Origin: an uncultured Eubacterium sp.
Lineage (GTDB): Bacteria > Bacillota > Clostridia > Lachnospirales > Lachnospiraceae
Direction of reading: 5' to 3'
Assembly (NCBI GenBank): GCA_910589665.1
Contig: CAJUTR010000023.1
Coordinates: 1 to 47,536, forward strand
Length of the DNA stretch: 47,536 nucleotides
The position numbers and the translations under genes are program-made. Shown here one piece after another: positions 17,304 through 26,007 of this stretch (position 1 is its first letter; each line of letters begins with the position of its first letter). Under the pieces are notes generated by a model. The model saw only the letters and a list, made by a program, of their open reading frames with translations. It was not told where the DNA came from and did no database searches.

Positions 17304-17960
17304 ATGGTACGGAAATGTAAAAGCGGTCATTGGTATGACCCCAATCTATTTCAGCAATGTCCGCATTGTAAGAAAGATAGTGAAAAACTAAAGCTTTCAC
17401 TCAGTGAAGAGGACGAGGATGACAGAACGGTATCAATGATGGATCTTTCGCTGGATACACAGCTGAACGGCCTAAAGTCCGCAGATGAGAGCAGACAGGG
17501 AGGTGCGGATCAGAAGGAGGTAGATCTGAGTACATTTGATTTCGGCATCATTTCTTCGGAATCGTTAGGAGAGGATGACGATAAAACGATTTCGTTTTGG
17601 GATTTTGGCTTGTCAAAACTTCCTGCCGTGACTGGGTGGCTCGTGGGACTGACCGGCGAAGATACCGGGAAGGATTTCAGGCTCCACACGGGGAAAAATT
17701 TCATCGGCAGGAGCATTAACATGGATGTCGTTTTGGCGGATGATAAGCAGGTATCAAGAGAAAAGCATTGTTCCATTACGTATGATCCGAAAAGCAATAA
17801 ATTTTTTGTGAGCGGAGAACATGGAAATACCATTTACCTGAATGGAGGGATGATGGAAGGCATACAGGAGATCAGGGACGGCGATATACTTACCGTTGGA
17901 ATGACAGAACTTGTTTTTGTACCATACTGTAAGGAGGAGAGGACATGGGAAAAAGTATAA
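17304..17960 (+). CDS. FHA-domain protein with N-terminal Cys motif
   Basis: A 218-residue soluble protein starting at ATG 17304 behind GGCAGGGAGA. The N-terminus (about 1-24) has a possible zinc-binding motif, Cys5 plus CPHC near residue 20, followed by an acidic stretch with several Thr/Ser that could be kinase sites (DDRTVSMMD, DDKTISFWD). The C-terminal FHA domain (about 115-215) has FIGRS, SREKHC and YLNGG, the usual phosphothreonine-pocket positions. Its end overlaps the VWA-FHA start by 16 bp. It probably reads phosphorylation states set by the PP2C phosphatase and a kinase. Confidence 0.8.
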   Translation: MVRKCKSGHWYDPNLFQQCPHCKKDSEKLKLSLSEEDEDDRTVSMMDLSLDTQLNGLKSADESRQGGADQKEVDLSTFDFGIISSESLGEDDDKTISFWDFGLSKLPAVTGWLVGLTGEDTGKDFRLHTGKNFIGRSINMDVVLADDKQVSREKHCSITYDPKSNKFFVSGEHGNTIYLNGGMMEGIQEIRDGDILTVGMTELVFVPYCKEERTWEKV

Positions 17961-19681
17961 AAAAACTTGCCATTCTGGCTATAGCTGCCAGTGTATTTCT
18001 GCTGTTTGGAGGCAGCCGGGAAACAGAGGCAGCGAGAAAAAAATTTGTGTTAGAACAGACTTCGGCTGTTGCTCCTGATGTGAAAGCGTATATCGGCGGG
18101 ACGTATGCAAAAGAATGGAGCGGTCTGACATTTGATGCGACAATTACGAACGGAGAAAACGAGATTGCGCTTTCCCAGACAGCCGTCACAAAATTTGAGG
18201 AAAGCGGAGAGGGGATCCATTATATCGTGCTGCTGGACAATTCAGGTTCCGTGGATAAAAAGCAGTTAAATCATGTCAGAAAAGAACTCGGAACATTAGA
18301 GAAAGAACTCGGGGAACAGGATAAGCTGACAGTGTACACGGTTGGTACGAAGAAAAAAAATGGTACGAAAACAAAAGTAAACCGCATCAGCGCGATCCGA
18401 TCAGGGGCCAAATATACCGTTTTATACCGGTCGATCAATGAAATTCTGGCAGAGGAAGCATCGGTGCCGATGCGGACAGTACTGCTTTTGATTACGGATG
18501 GGGAAGATGATTCAGAGGGAAAAGATAACAGCATTGAAAATACGGTCCGTAATGTAAAAAACGCGGCGATTCCCGTATATGGGATCCTGCTGAAAAATAC
18601 GCTGTCGAATCAGAATAAGAAAAAGATGAAGGCGACGGAAAATGAAATTTTAGCCGATTGGCGAGGGGATTACGAGAAGTGCAACAGTCTGGGACAAGTG
18701 TCGGACGCGTTTCAGTACATAAAAAAAGTGATCCAGAAAGAAACGTATATCGTTACGTTTCGGGCGGCGGATAACAGGAAGTTTGACGGCATTTCAAACA
18801 TAAAGATTTCCACGGTAGAGAATGCGCTGGAGGGAATGATCGATTACTCAAAAAACACGCAAGATCAGGAACCGCCGTATATCGCGGGGGAGATTACGAA
18901 AACGGGTGAGAGTGCGATCCGCTTTTCCCTCTGTGACAATTCCGGCATCGTCAAAGGGGCAGATGAAAAGGGAAATTATATCATAAAAAGTACGAAGGAA
19001 GGGCAGAAGACGCCCGATGAGGAGGCGAAAACATGGGCGGTGAAGAGCGTTCATTACAATGCCGGTACGAACGAAGTGGAGATCACGTTTGAGAATCCGC
19101 TTTTGACGGGAAAATACCATATTTCATTCCAAAACATTACAGACGGTTCGCAGGAAGCAAATGCGCTGACCGAACAGCGGAATTTTTCGTTTGAAGGACT
19201 GGATCCGTCAGAGGAGACGATGAAGGAACTGGCAAAAAATTATTGGTGGATCCTCGTGATCCTGGCAGTCATCATCATCGGCGTCATCGTTATCATCGTC
19301 ATGAAACGGCGCAGACCTGTTATCATACGGGAGGGGACGACGGCGGAAGAGGTGGTCTCGCCCGACACGAAGCGGATCAAATTAGTGATCACGGACCGGG
19401 CCGGCCAGGTGAAAGAAGTGGAGTGGAATGTGGAAGGAAGTATTTTTATCGGGCGTTCTGAAATGTGTAATATATTTTTTGATGATGACCGGCTTTCCAG
19501 ACAGCATTTCGCGATCGAAGTAACGAAAGTGGCTTGCTATATCGAGGATCTGGAGACGACGAACGGAACATTTGTAAATGGTGTCCGTCTGAATACGAGG
19601 ATGATAGGTTATGAGATTAATGAGACGTTTAATGGTAATGATGGTAACGGTAGCAGTGATTGTATCTGTTATTTCGGATAG
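17945..19681 (+). CDS. VWA-FHA membrane protein, FHA domain cut short
   Basis: A 578-residue protein with signal peptide (about 1-30), extracellular von Willebrand A domain (about 90-270; MIDAS residues Asp98, Ser100, Ser102 in LDNSGSV, and ITDGEDD), a beta-rich stretch, one membrane segment (433-453) and a cytoplasmic FHA domain starting near 478 (FIGRS, LSRQHF, TNGTFVNGVRL). The FHA ends abnormally: after Arg552 (base 19600) the expected final strands (a GDxIxIG-like segment) are replaced by 26 low-complexity residues, read from the start of the next gene in another frame. A rearrangement near 19600 is likely. It normally would relay an external ligand to phosphoprotein partners. Confidence 0.8.
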   Translation: MGKSIKKLAILAIAASVFLLFGGSRETEAARKKFVLEQTSAVAPDVKAYIGGTYAKEWSGLTFDATITNGENEIALSQTAVTKFEESGEGIHYIVLLDNSGSVDKKQLNHVRKELGTLEKELGEQDKLTVYTVGTKKKNGTKTKVNRISAIRSGAKYTVLYRSINEILAEEASVPMRTVLLLITDGEDDSEGKDNSIENTVRNVKNAAIPVYGILLKNTLSNQNKKKMKATENEILADWRGDYEKCNSLGQVSDAFQYIKKVIQKETYIVTFRAADNRKFDGISNIKISTVENALEGMIDYSKNTQDQEPPYIAGEITKTGESAIRFSLCDNSGIVKGADEKGNYIIKSTKEGQKTPDEEAKTWAVKSVHYNAGTNEVEITFENPLLTGKYHISFQNITDGSQEANALTEQRNFSFEGLDPSEETMKELAKNYWWILVILAVIIIGVIVIIVMKRRRPVIIREGTTAEEVVSPDTKRIKLVITDRAGQVKEVEWNVEGSIFIGRSEMCNIFFDDDRLSRQHFAIEVTKVACYIEDLETTNGTFVNGVRLNTRMIGYEINETFNGNDGNGSSDCICYFG

Positions 19682-20024
19682 GAAATATGCTAGTGCTAAA
19701 TCATATAGTGAAGGTGGTACATGGAAGAAAACGATTGATGAAACGACATGGTATATTAGTATTAGTGAATACTCGAGTGCAGAAGGCAAAGAACTTGGAA
19801 ATGCGCGTATTTATAAAGGGAAAAAAGCTTATAATAAAAACTCGAGTATCGCTTCCGGCGAGTATGTAAAAGTTGGAACAAATAAGTATAAATTAAAATA
19901 CAAGGGAGGAAAAATTGTTTTCCAAGTATATGAAAAGAAAATAAAATTAAAACAAAAAAAGGGGAAAATTGATGGTCAAAAACTGGAAGGTAAATTTAAA
20001 CTTGTTAAGAGATATTATACGTAA
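19611..20024 (+). CDS. Small secreted basic protein
   Basis: Not recognised. The 137-residue product has a signal peptide (about 1-30, hydrophobic MVMMVTVAVIVSVIS, Ala-x-Ala near the cut) and a small Lys/Gly/Tyr-rich beta domain (GTNKYKLKYKGGKIVFQVY) like those in secreted Lachnospiraceae proteins. It begins inside the end of the VWA-FHA frame. Only a weak GAGG at 19597-19600 precedes ATG 19611, and base composition shifts to AT-rich at this point, so the upstream join may have cost it its own promoter. Confidence 0.55.
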   Translation: MRLMRRLMVMMVTVAVIVSVISDRKYASAKSYSEGGTWKKTIDETTWYISISEYSSAEGKELGNARIYKGKKAYNKNSSIASGEYVKVGTNKYKLKYKGGKIVFQVYEKKIKLKQKKGKIDGQKLEGKFKLVKRYYT

Positions 20025-20050
20025 AAATTCAAGGTGAAGGAGGATTTGAA

Positions 20051-20311
20051 ATGTTAAATAAATGTTTTATAAGAGTAATATGCCTATTTGCTTTTTATGC
20101 TATGATGTGTATGTTTTTTGAAACAGAGAACATACATCATCCATCGATAATCAAGATTCAGGCATCTACCAAGCAACTTAGTAAAAAGGAATTGAGAAAG
20201 AAATATGAGATAGATGGTAAGTCTGTAAGTGAAGAACGTTACAAAAAGGCATTGAAGGCTGCTTTAAAAGGGTATAAAAAGGTCACACCAATGGATGAGT
20301 TTCGTTACTAA
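20051..20311 (+). CDS. Small secreted protein of unknown function
   Basis: 86 residues: N-terminal hydrophobic segment (about 8-24), then a Lys-rich helical region (SKKELRKKYEIDGK and YKKALKAALKGYKK). ATG 20051 is preceded by a good AAGGAGGAT, so translation is plausible. No family recognised. It lies between two other small secreted-protein genes and resembles them only in general character. Confidence 0.5.
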   Translation: MLNKCFIRVICLFAFYAMMCMFFETENIHHPSIIKIQASTKQLSKKELRKKYEIDGKSVSEERYKKALKAALKGYKKVTPMDEFRY

Positions 20312-20385
20312 TGTGAAGGTGTGAACTTAATGTTGTCCCGCAATTTAACAGTTAGATCAAATTAAGAAGAGGAAGGTGAGCAAGT

Positions 20386-21072
20386 ATGAAGGTGAAAAGA
20401 AAATTAAGTGTTGCTATTATGTTGTTTCTCATATTGCTATACGTAGGTGTGGTGGTGAAGGAAAGCCAGATGGCGCAGGCTGCAGGTAATAAGTCAGGAA
20501 AGGGCAGCTTGAAGACAGGGGCATTAAATTTATATAAGAAGGCATTGGAAAAAGAAATCGCTTATGAAAAGGATGGCGACACAGGGATCACCAGTATGAA
20601 GGCATTTTGTTTGGTGGATATTGATAAAAATGGTATTCCAGAATTGGTTATAAAGGCTACAGAAGAGGGGGGATATGGTGGTGGCACTCGATATGTTTAC
20701 ACAGTAAAAGGAAAGAAAATAAAAGCTTGTGGAGATTTTTTTCAAAAGGGTGATGGAAATGAGTTACAATATTATTCAAAACATAAATCAATAAGTTATT
20801 GGTGGTGGACAAATGGTGTAGGTGGGGCTGGGAGTGCTTTGTGCAAACTGAAAAATTTCAAATTGAAACCATATAAATCAATATGGAGTGGTCAGGAATC
20901 ACCGGAATCTGCAAAGATGATTTACTAATATGGAAATGGTGCTAAAAGCATGAAGAATATCAGTGAAAAGAAGTATGATGGATTAGCGAAGAAGTATTTT
21001 GATAAAAAGGACTGCAAAACATATAAATTTCATAATAATACGGAAAAGAACAGGGAGAAATATTTGAAGTAA
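20386..21072 (+). pseudogene. Secreted protein gene with in-frame stop
   Basis: From ATG 20386 (GAGGAAGGTGAG upstream) the frame encodes a signal peptide (about 1-32) and a domain with VDIDKNGIPELVIKA, a Ca-binding-like pattern common in secreted Clostridia proteins. A TAA at 20926-20928 stops it after 180 residues, but the same frame then continues for 47 codons (YGNGAKSMKNISEKKYDGLA, then TEKNREKYLK) to TAA 21070-21072. That continuation looks like the natural C-terminus, so a point mutation truncated the gene. Function unknown. Confidence 0.65.
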
Positions 21073-21527
21073 GACGTCCGTTTTTCATCATGGTATTCCC
21101 ATGGCAGCTGCAGGTATTCTGTGCATGGCAGGAAAAAGCACCACTGAGCCAGACCGGAAGCAGCTGGATGAAGTATATCCCGCTGTTCCTTTATGCGTAC
21201 AGGTGGAATATCGAAGTAAGTTATTATGAGCAGAAGACGTTCTGGTCATTATGCCACTACATGGTACGCCGCCGTGAAGGGATCGAGATGCTGGTGAATC
21301 TGGTCAATATGGCATACTGTGCCATGAAACTGCTCCCGTACAAGGATGAAAAATTTTCAGGGTACCGCACAAAAAGCGTACAGGAATTCCGTTTTGCACT
21401 TAGCGAACAGATCAGGAAACAGATCTTTTATGCCACTTTCATAAAAAACATCGAAAACAATATAAAATCAAATGCTGTTATGAAAGCCTTAAAGCAGTTG
21501 GTTAGGCGGCAGGGAATTCACTTGTAA
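21073..21527 (+). mobile_element. 3' fragment of an IS4-superfamily transposase
   Basis: The frame ending at 21527 is the C-terminal part of a DDE transposase. It shows the YREK signature of the IS4 superfamily exactly spaced (Y-x2-R-x3-E-x6-K in YAYRWNIEVSYYEQK), followed by the usual MVRRREGIEMLVNLVNMAY helix region. The catalytic Asp residues and the N-terminal half are missing, and the fragment abuts the end of one pseudogene and the beginning of another. No terminal inverted repeats were identified. Confidence 0.75.
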
Positions 21528-21536
21528 AGTTGTAAA

Positions 21537-22610
21537 GTGGTGATATATAATGGAAGTAGCTTTATTGATTATGCGTTTACATCAACAGAGAAATCAGCAA
21601 TAACGGAAACAAATGTAGTAAATGATGGAGGTAATAATACATTAGACAAGGTGTATTTATTGTCGTATGATGAAGTGACGAATCCGGCTTATGGATTTAT
21701 TTCAAGAGATAAAGACACAAATACGAGAAGAACGGTAAACACGGCCTATGTGGACGATGGTGAGGAGATTAAGGGGTATAGTAATGCTGAATGGTGGCTC
21801 CGGTCGCCGGGCGACGATAGTGACTATGCCGTCAATGTGGATATTGATGGCAGCGTGTACCGGGGTGGTATCAATGTCATCACTAGTATTGTTGGTGTTC
21901 GCCCCGCTTTGCATTTGAATCTATCATCTACTTCAAGTTGGTCATATGCTGGCAAAGTAAACTGGAAAGGGGAAGAAATTAGTACGGTATTAACTCATCC
22001 AACGAAACCAGCAACCGTTTCACCGTCAAAGCCGTCAACAAGTGATTTTGTGGTAAGTTGTCCGAGTGTAAGTTCAAAAACAGTGAGCTTTTTAGCGGCA
22101 GATAAAACTAAGCGGGCGACTGGTTATGAGGTAAAAGTGTATAAGGTAAAAGACGGAAAGAAAGTGAAAACTTTGTCAGCGTCCAATGGCGTCCATACAA
22201 ACAATATGTCATTTAGCAGGAACACACCGTATAAGTACCGTGTGAGATAGTATGTCGTAAACAATGGAAAAAATACGTATGGTAAGTGGTCTGGATTCCG
22301 TTACTTTTATCTTCAGTCAGTTTCCGGAAAGAAAAAGTGGTCTACTGCTGGAAAACATGCGAAAATAAAGCTAAAATGGAGTAAAGTCACGGGGGCGACT
22401 GGATATACCGTATCTATTTCCACGAGAAAAAACGGCAAATTTAAAAAGGTGAAAGTGCTTGGAAGAAGCAGTAAAGAATCCACCATCACGAAAATAGGTA
22501 AAAAGAAACTGCAGAAAAGCAAATCTTATTACGTAAAGGTCGAACCGAAGATTAAAGACGGAAAAACGAGTATTAAGAATGATTTGACGGTTGTCGATAC
22601 CGCATATTAA
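21537..22610 (+). pseudogene. Truncated surface protein with Fn3 domains and in-frame stop
   Basis: A broken cell-surface gene. The first part (21555-21960) matches the end of a DUF6273-type domain (YAFTSTEKSAI, VYLLSYDEV, WWLRSPG, GVRPALHLNL) without its beginning, presumably lost at the IS4 junction. Then come a Pro/Thr linker and Fn3-like repeats. A TAG at 22248-22250 interrupts the frame where the paralogue at 22782 has TAT (Tyr); the frame then continues to TAA 22608. The Fn3 part (about 22028-22610) is closely similar at DNA level to 23437-24020, so it arose by duplication or recombination. Confidence 0.75.
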
Positions 22611-22713
22611 ATGATACCTTTGTTCAAAGATCTGGAAAACCATGCGTCATTAATAACAAAATGACTAAATTGTGCGTTGCCAGTTATGCTGCCGGATTTT
22701 TTTTGAATAAGCA

Positions 22714-22742
22714 TTGACAAAAACTTATTTCAGAAGTAAAAT
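22714..22742 (+). promoter_or_regulatory. Promoter of the Fn3 surface-protein gene
   Basis: TTGACA (22714-22719), a 17-bp spacer and TAAAAT (22737-22742), 39 bp before ATG 22782, with GAAAGGAG between. Confidence 0.75.
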
Positions 22743-22781
22743 GTTCTTACAATTTTATTTTTGAAAGGAGTAAATTAAGGA

Positions 22782-24020
22782 ATGAAAAATTATGTAAAGG
22801 CATTAGCCGCTTTTGTATTTATCTTAGCGGCAGTGGTATTTGTACCAGTAACGTCTCAGGCTGAAATGAAGGTACCGACCGGACTGAAGCAGACGAAAGC
22901 AGATCGGACAGGTGTTGCTTTTTCTTGGGATGCTGTACCTGGTGCAGATGGTTATTTTGTAGCAGGCAGTACGGATGGTAAGCAGTATTCTACTTTTAAG
23001 GAAGTTGCTTACACGCCGTCTTATACTATTACAGGTTTGAGTGCAGGACAGTCTTTGTATGTCGAAGTGGTGGCTGTTACTGTAGATCCGGATACAGAAG
23101 AATTGATTACATCTGCCGTTTCGGATCCGCTTGAGGTTGTTACTTCACCAGACGCTTCAGCTATTACGGTGAACTGCTCTGAGCGTACGCAGAATTCCCT
23201 TACATTTACTTGGAATGCCTGCACGGGAGCTACTTCTTATGTAGTATATGATTACAGCAATAAGCAGGTCTTGACGACAGTTCCGGCTACGACCACAACA
23301 TATACGAGAACGGGTCTCGTTCCGGGTTCCAGTTATGGAATCGTTGTAGAGCCGGTTCGTACTTCGGCCAGCGGATTTGCGGCATCGACGAATGTGTCGG
23401 CCCTGTACAATGTTTATACGAGTAAGAATGCGCCGGGGAAACCATCGACAAGTGATTTTACATTAAGTATCCCAAGTGTCAGCGCGAAAACGGTAAGCTT
23501 TCTGGCAGCGGATGTGAGCCGTCAGGCAGATGGTTATGAGGTAGAGGTTTACAAAGTAAAAGGCGGAAAGAAAGTGAAAACTTTGTCAGCGTCCAATGGA
23601 GTCCGCACAAATAGCATGTCATTTAGCAAGAATACACCGTATAAATACCGTGTGAGATATTATGTCGTAAACGATGGAAAAAATACGTACGGTGAATGGT
23701 CTGGATTCCGTTATTTCCATCGTCAGTCGGTTTCCGGAAAGAAAAAATGGAATACGGCAAGTAAGAACGCGAAAGTGAAACTGACATGGGGTAAAGTGAC
23801 GGGAGCGACCGGATATTCTGTATATGTTTCCACAAGCAAAAATGGAAAGTATAAGAAGGTAAAAACCCTTGGCAAGAACAGCAAAGGCTTTACGATCACG
23901 AAAATAGGAAAGAAAAAATTGCAGAAAAGTAAATCCTATTACATCAAAGTTGAGCCAAAGATCAAGGATGGCAAGACGACGATCAAAAATGACGCGACAG
24001 TTGTGTACACCGCGTATTAA
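22782..24020 (+). CDS. Secreted protein with four Fn3-like domains
   Basis: A 412-residue exported protein: signal peptide (about 1-27, TSQAEM), then four fibronectin-III-like modules (about 30-120, 125-210, 218-320 and 325-412) recognised by SWDAVPGADGYFV, TWNACTGATSYVV, FLAADVSRQADGYEVEVY and TWGKVTGATGYSVYVS. There is no catalytic domain, LPxTG sorting motif or membrane anchor, so it is probably released or held by charge. The last two modules are the intact counterpart of the pseudogene just upstream. Role may be adhesion or wall association; unknown. Confidence 0.8.
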   Translation: MKNYVKALAAFVFILAAVVFVPVTSQAEMKVPTGLKQTKADRTGVAFSWDAVPGADGYFVAGSTDGKQYSTFKEVAYTPSYTITGLSAGQSLYVEVVAVTVDPDTEELITSAVSDPLEVVTSPDASAITVNCSERTQNSLTFTWNACTGATSYVVYDYSNKQVLTTVPATTTTYTRTGLVPGSSYGIVVEPVRTSASGFAASTNVSALYNVYTSKNAPGKPSTSDFTLSIPSVSAKTVSFLAADVSRQADGYEVEVYKVKGGKKVKTLSASNGVRTNSMSFSKNTPYKYRVRYYVVNDGKNTYGEWSGFRYFHRQSVSGKKKWNTASKNAKVKLTWGKVTGATGYSVYVSTSKNGKYKKVKTLGKNSKGFTITKIGKKKLQKSKSYYIKVEPKIKDGKTTIKNDATVVYTAY

Positions 24021-24049
24021 TCGTTTCTAACAGGAAACACATATCAGAG

Positions 24050-24078
24050 AGGCCCGCATATTTTAGTCGGGCCTTTTT
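24050..24078 (+). terminator. Terminator of the Fn3 gene
   Basis: AGGCCCG (24050-24056) and CGGGCCT (24068-24074) form a 7-bp GC-rich stem followed by TTTTTG. Confidence 0.8.
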
Positions 24079-24243
24079 GTCTTTTGGGAACATTTGTTTT
24101 TTTGGATGAGGGATGTGATGTTCAGTCAGCCCTTTTTTGCTATATTTGTCAGATAACATAGTCGTGTAAGTATATATCAATGCAGGTTGCTCTGCAGCTT
24201 GGGTTATGATGATCAAGGGAGAAAGCAGGAATGGTGAAATAAT

Positions 24244-25869
24244 ATGAGACATAGGATCAGGTATTTAGCAGTATTCGCAGCAGTGCTGGCGGCAGGCGTT
24301 TTACTTTCGTTTTTCCGCGAGGCAGGGTCTGAGGCAAAACCGGCGGGGAATGGGAAAAAATTGACGTCGATCAAGATTCAGAACAAAGGAGATTTTTTAC
24401 TGCTTAATAAGAGGGAAAAGAAGAAACTTCGTGTCAAAGTCCAGCCGAAGTCTGTTGGAACGGAGGCAGTCACATGGAAATCTTCGAGGAAATCTGTCGT
24501 TACTGTGAGTAAAAAAGGTGTCGTACGGGGGAAGAGGTACGGTAAGGCGACGATTACGGCGTCGGCAGCGGATGGTTCGAAGACAAAGGCTAAATTACGC
24601 GTTTTGGTTGGGCGTAGGGTGACACGCGTGTCACTAACGGCCGATCATGTCAAATTAGATGTAAAAGGTTCTGCAAAACTACAGGCAAACGTTTTTCCGG
24701 CAAATGCAACGAAACAGAACTTATCTTATCATTCGTCTGATAAGAGCGTCGTTTCCGTTTCCTCGAAAGGAGTCCTGCGCGGAAAGGCAGAGGGGAAGGC
24801 AAAGATTACGGTCTCGGCAAAGGACGGGTCAGGGAAGAAGGCCGTTTGCAGCGTGCAGGTATCAATTCCGTCCCGATCGGTCATTGTTGATGCGGATTCG
24901 TATGGAACAAAGCTTGAAGTAGGGAAAAAATTCACGATCGGGGTTTCCGTTCTGCCCATGAATGCCACAAACCGGGGCGTGCGGTTTGCCAGTACGGATC
25001 CAAAGGTGGCAAAGGTGTCCCAGTCGGGCGTCGTGACCGGTTTGGAGGTGGGAACCACGACGATTCAGGCAATGGCGGCGGATGGGAGATCTTCCGCGGC
25101 AGTTGAAGTGGAGGTATACAAAGTGGAATTACGGGATAAAAAACTGGTCGCCCACCGCGGCCTTAGTTCGGAGGCGCCGGAGAATACGTCGAAGGCTTTT
25201 GAACTGGCAGTCAAACAGGGATTTTATGGGATTGAGTGCGATGTGAGAAAGACGCTGGATGATCAGTTTGTGATCATGCACGACGCGGACCTGAGCCGGA
25301 TGTGCGGGAAGAACCTGACAATCGCGAATATGGATCTGCGGCAGCTAAAAAAATATCCGATCACATCGGGCGCAAATGCCACACGGTATCCCGGCCTGAC
25401 CGTGCCGACAGTGGAGGAATATTTGGACATACTGGCGGCGAGCAGTACGGTGCATCCTTTTATAGAACTAAAGGAACCATTTACGAAGGCGGAACTTCAG
25501 AAGATCGTGCGGAAAGTGAAAGAATCCGGTTTGCTTGAGCGGACATATTTTATCAGCATGTACAAACAGAACCTTCTCTCCTTGAAAGAAATCGGAGTGG
25601 CGACAAAGGAGAATCTACAGTATGTTTACGGGGCAGAGGAGGAGAATAAGACGCAGGCGGTGAATGATTCGGTCATAAACTGGTGTATTGCCAATGAGAT
25701 CAATCTCGATGTGCGGTATACGCTTGTGACGGCATCCGATGTATTTCGCCTGCACGAAGCGGGGAGAGAGGTAAATGTGTGGACGATAAATCAGTTGGAG
25801 AAAGCGTTTGAGCTCTTGACGGATACGCAGGTAGACATGCTGACGACGGAATACTACCTAAATTCGTAG
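24244..25869 (+). CDS. Secreted BIG2-glycerophosphodiester phosphodiesterase
   Basis: A 541-residue exported enzyme. Signal or anchor segment (about 6-26), three BIG2 immunoglobulin-like domains (about 38-122, 126-206 and 211-291), then a GDPD barrel (about 299-541). Catalytic features: AHRG (His304), PENT, ECDVRKT with the metal-binding Glu/Asp, MHDADLSR with the second His, and FIELKEP. GDPD enzymes hydrolyse glycerophosphodiesters, and secreted ones can act on lipid headgroups or teichoic-acid glycerol phosphate. The BIG2 modules probably hold it at the cell wall. The ribosome site before ATG 24244 is weak. Confidence 0.85.
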   Translation: MRHRIRYLAVFAAVLAAGVLLSFFREAGSEAKPAGNGKKLTSIKIQNKGDFLLLNKREKKKLRVKVQPKSVGTEAVTWKSSRKSVVTVSKKGVVRGKRYGKATITASAADGSKTKAKLRVLVGRRVTRVSLTADHVKLDVKGSAKLQANVFPANATKQNLSYHSSDKSVVSVSSKGVLRGKAEGKAKITVSAKDGSGKKAVCSVQVSIPSRSVIVDADSYGTKLEVGKKFTIGVSVLPMNATNRGVRFASTDPKVAKVSQSGVVTGLEVGTTTIQAMAADGRSSAAVEVEVYKVELRDKKLVAHRGLSSEAPENTSKAFELAVKQGFYGIECDVRKTLDDQFVIMHDADLSRMCGKNLTIANMDLRQLKKYPITSGANATRYPGLTVPTVEEYLDILAASSTVHPFIELKEPFTKAELQKIVRKVKESGLLERTYFISMYKQNLLSLKEIGVATKENLQYVYGAEEENKTQAVNDSVINWCIANEINLDVRYTLVTASDVFRLHEAGREVNVWTINQLEKAFELLTDTQVDMLTTEYYLNS

Positions 25870-25926
25870 GTTTTGTGACCTGAAGCTATGTATATGGAAA
25901 AACTTCAAATATTTTCAATTTAAGTA

Positions 25927-25955
25927 TTGACTCTTGGTCATTTTTGTGATAGACT
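25927..25955 (+). promoter_or_regulatory. Promoter of the MMPL exporter operon
   Basis: TTGACT (25927-25932), a 17-bp spacer and TAGACT (25950-25955). The -35 box lies inside the first of two palindromes, and the second lies just downstream of the expected start, a layout that suits repression. Confidence 0.65.
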
Positions 25956-25987
25956 TACTAATCATAAAAATGACTAAGAGTCATTTT
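25928..25987. promoter_or_regulatory. Paired palindromic operators, probably for TetR
   Basis: Site 1 (25928-25940) is TGACT-CTT-GGTCA. Site 2 (25967-25987) has perfect 9-bp arms AAAATGACT and AGTCATTTT around AAG. On opposite strands both read ATGAC(C/T)AAGAGTCA. A TetR-family gene ends this operon, and TetR proteins bind such palindromes, so autoregulation is likely. Binding is inferred. Confidence 0.65.
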
Positions 25988-26007
25988 GCTTTAAAGGGGG
26001 AATCATA

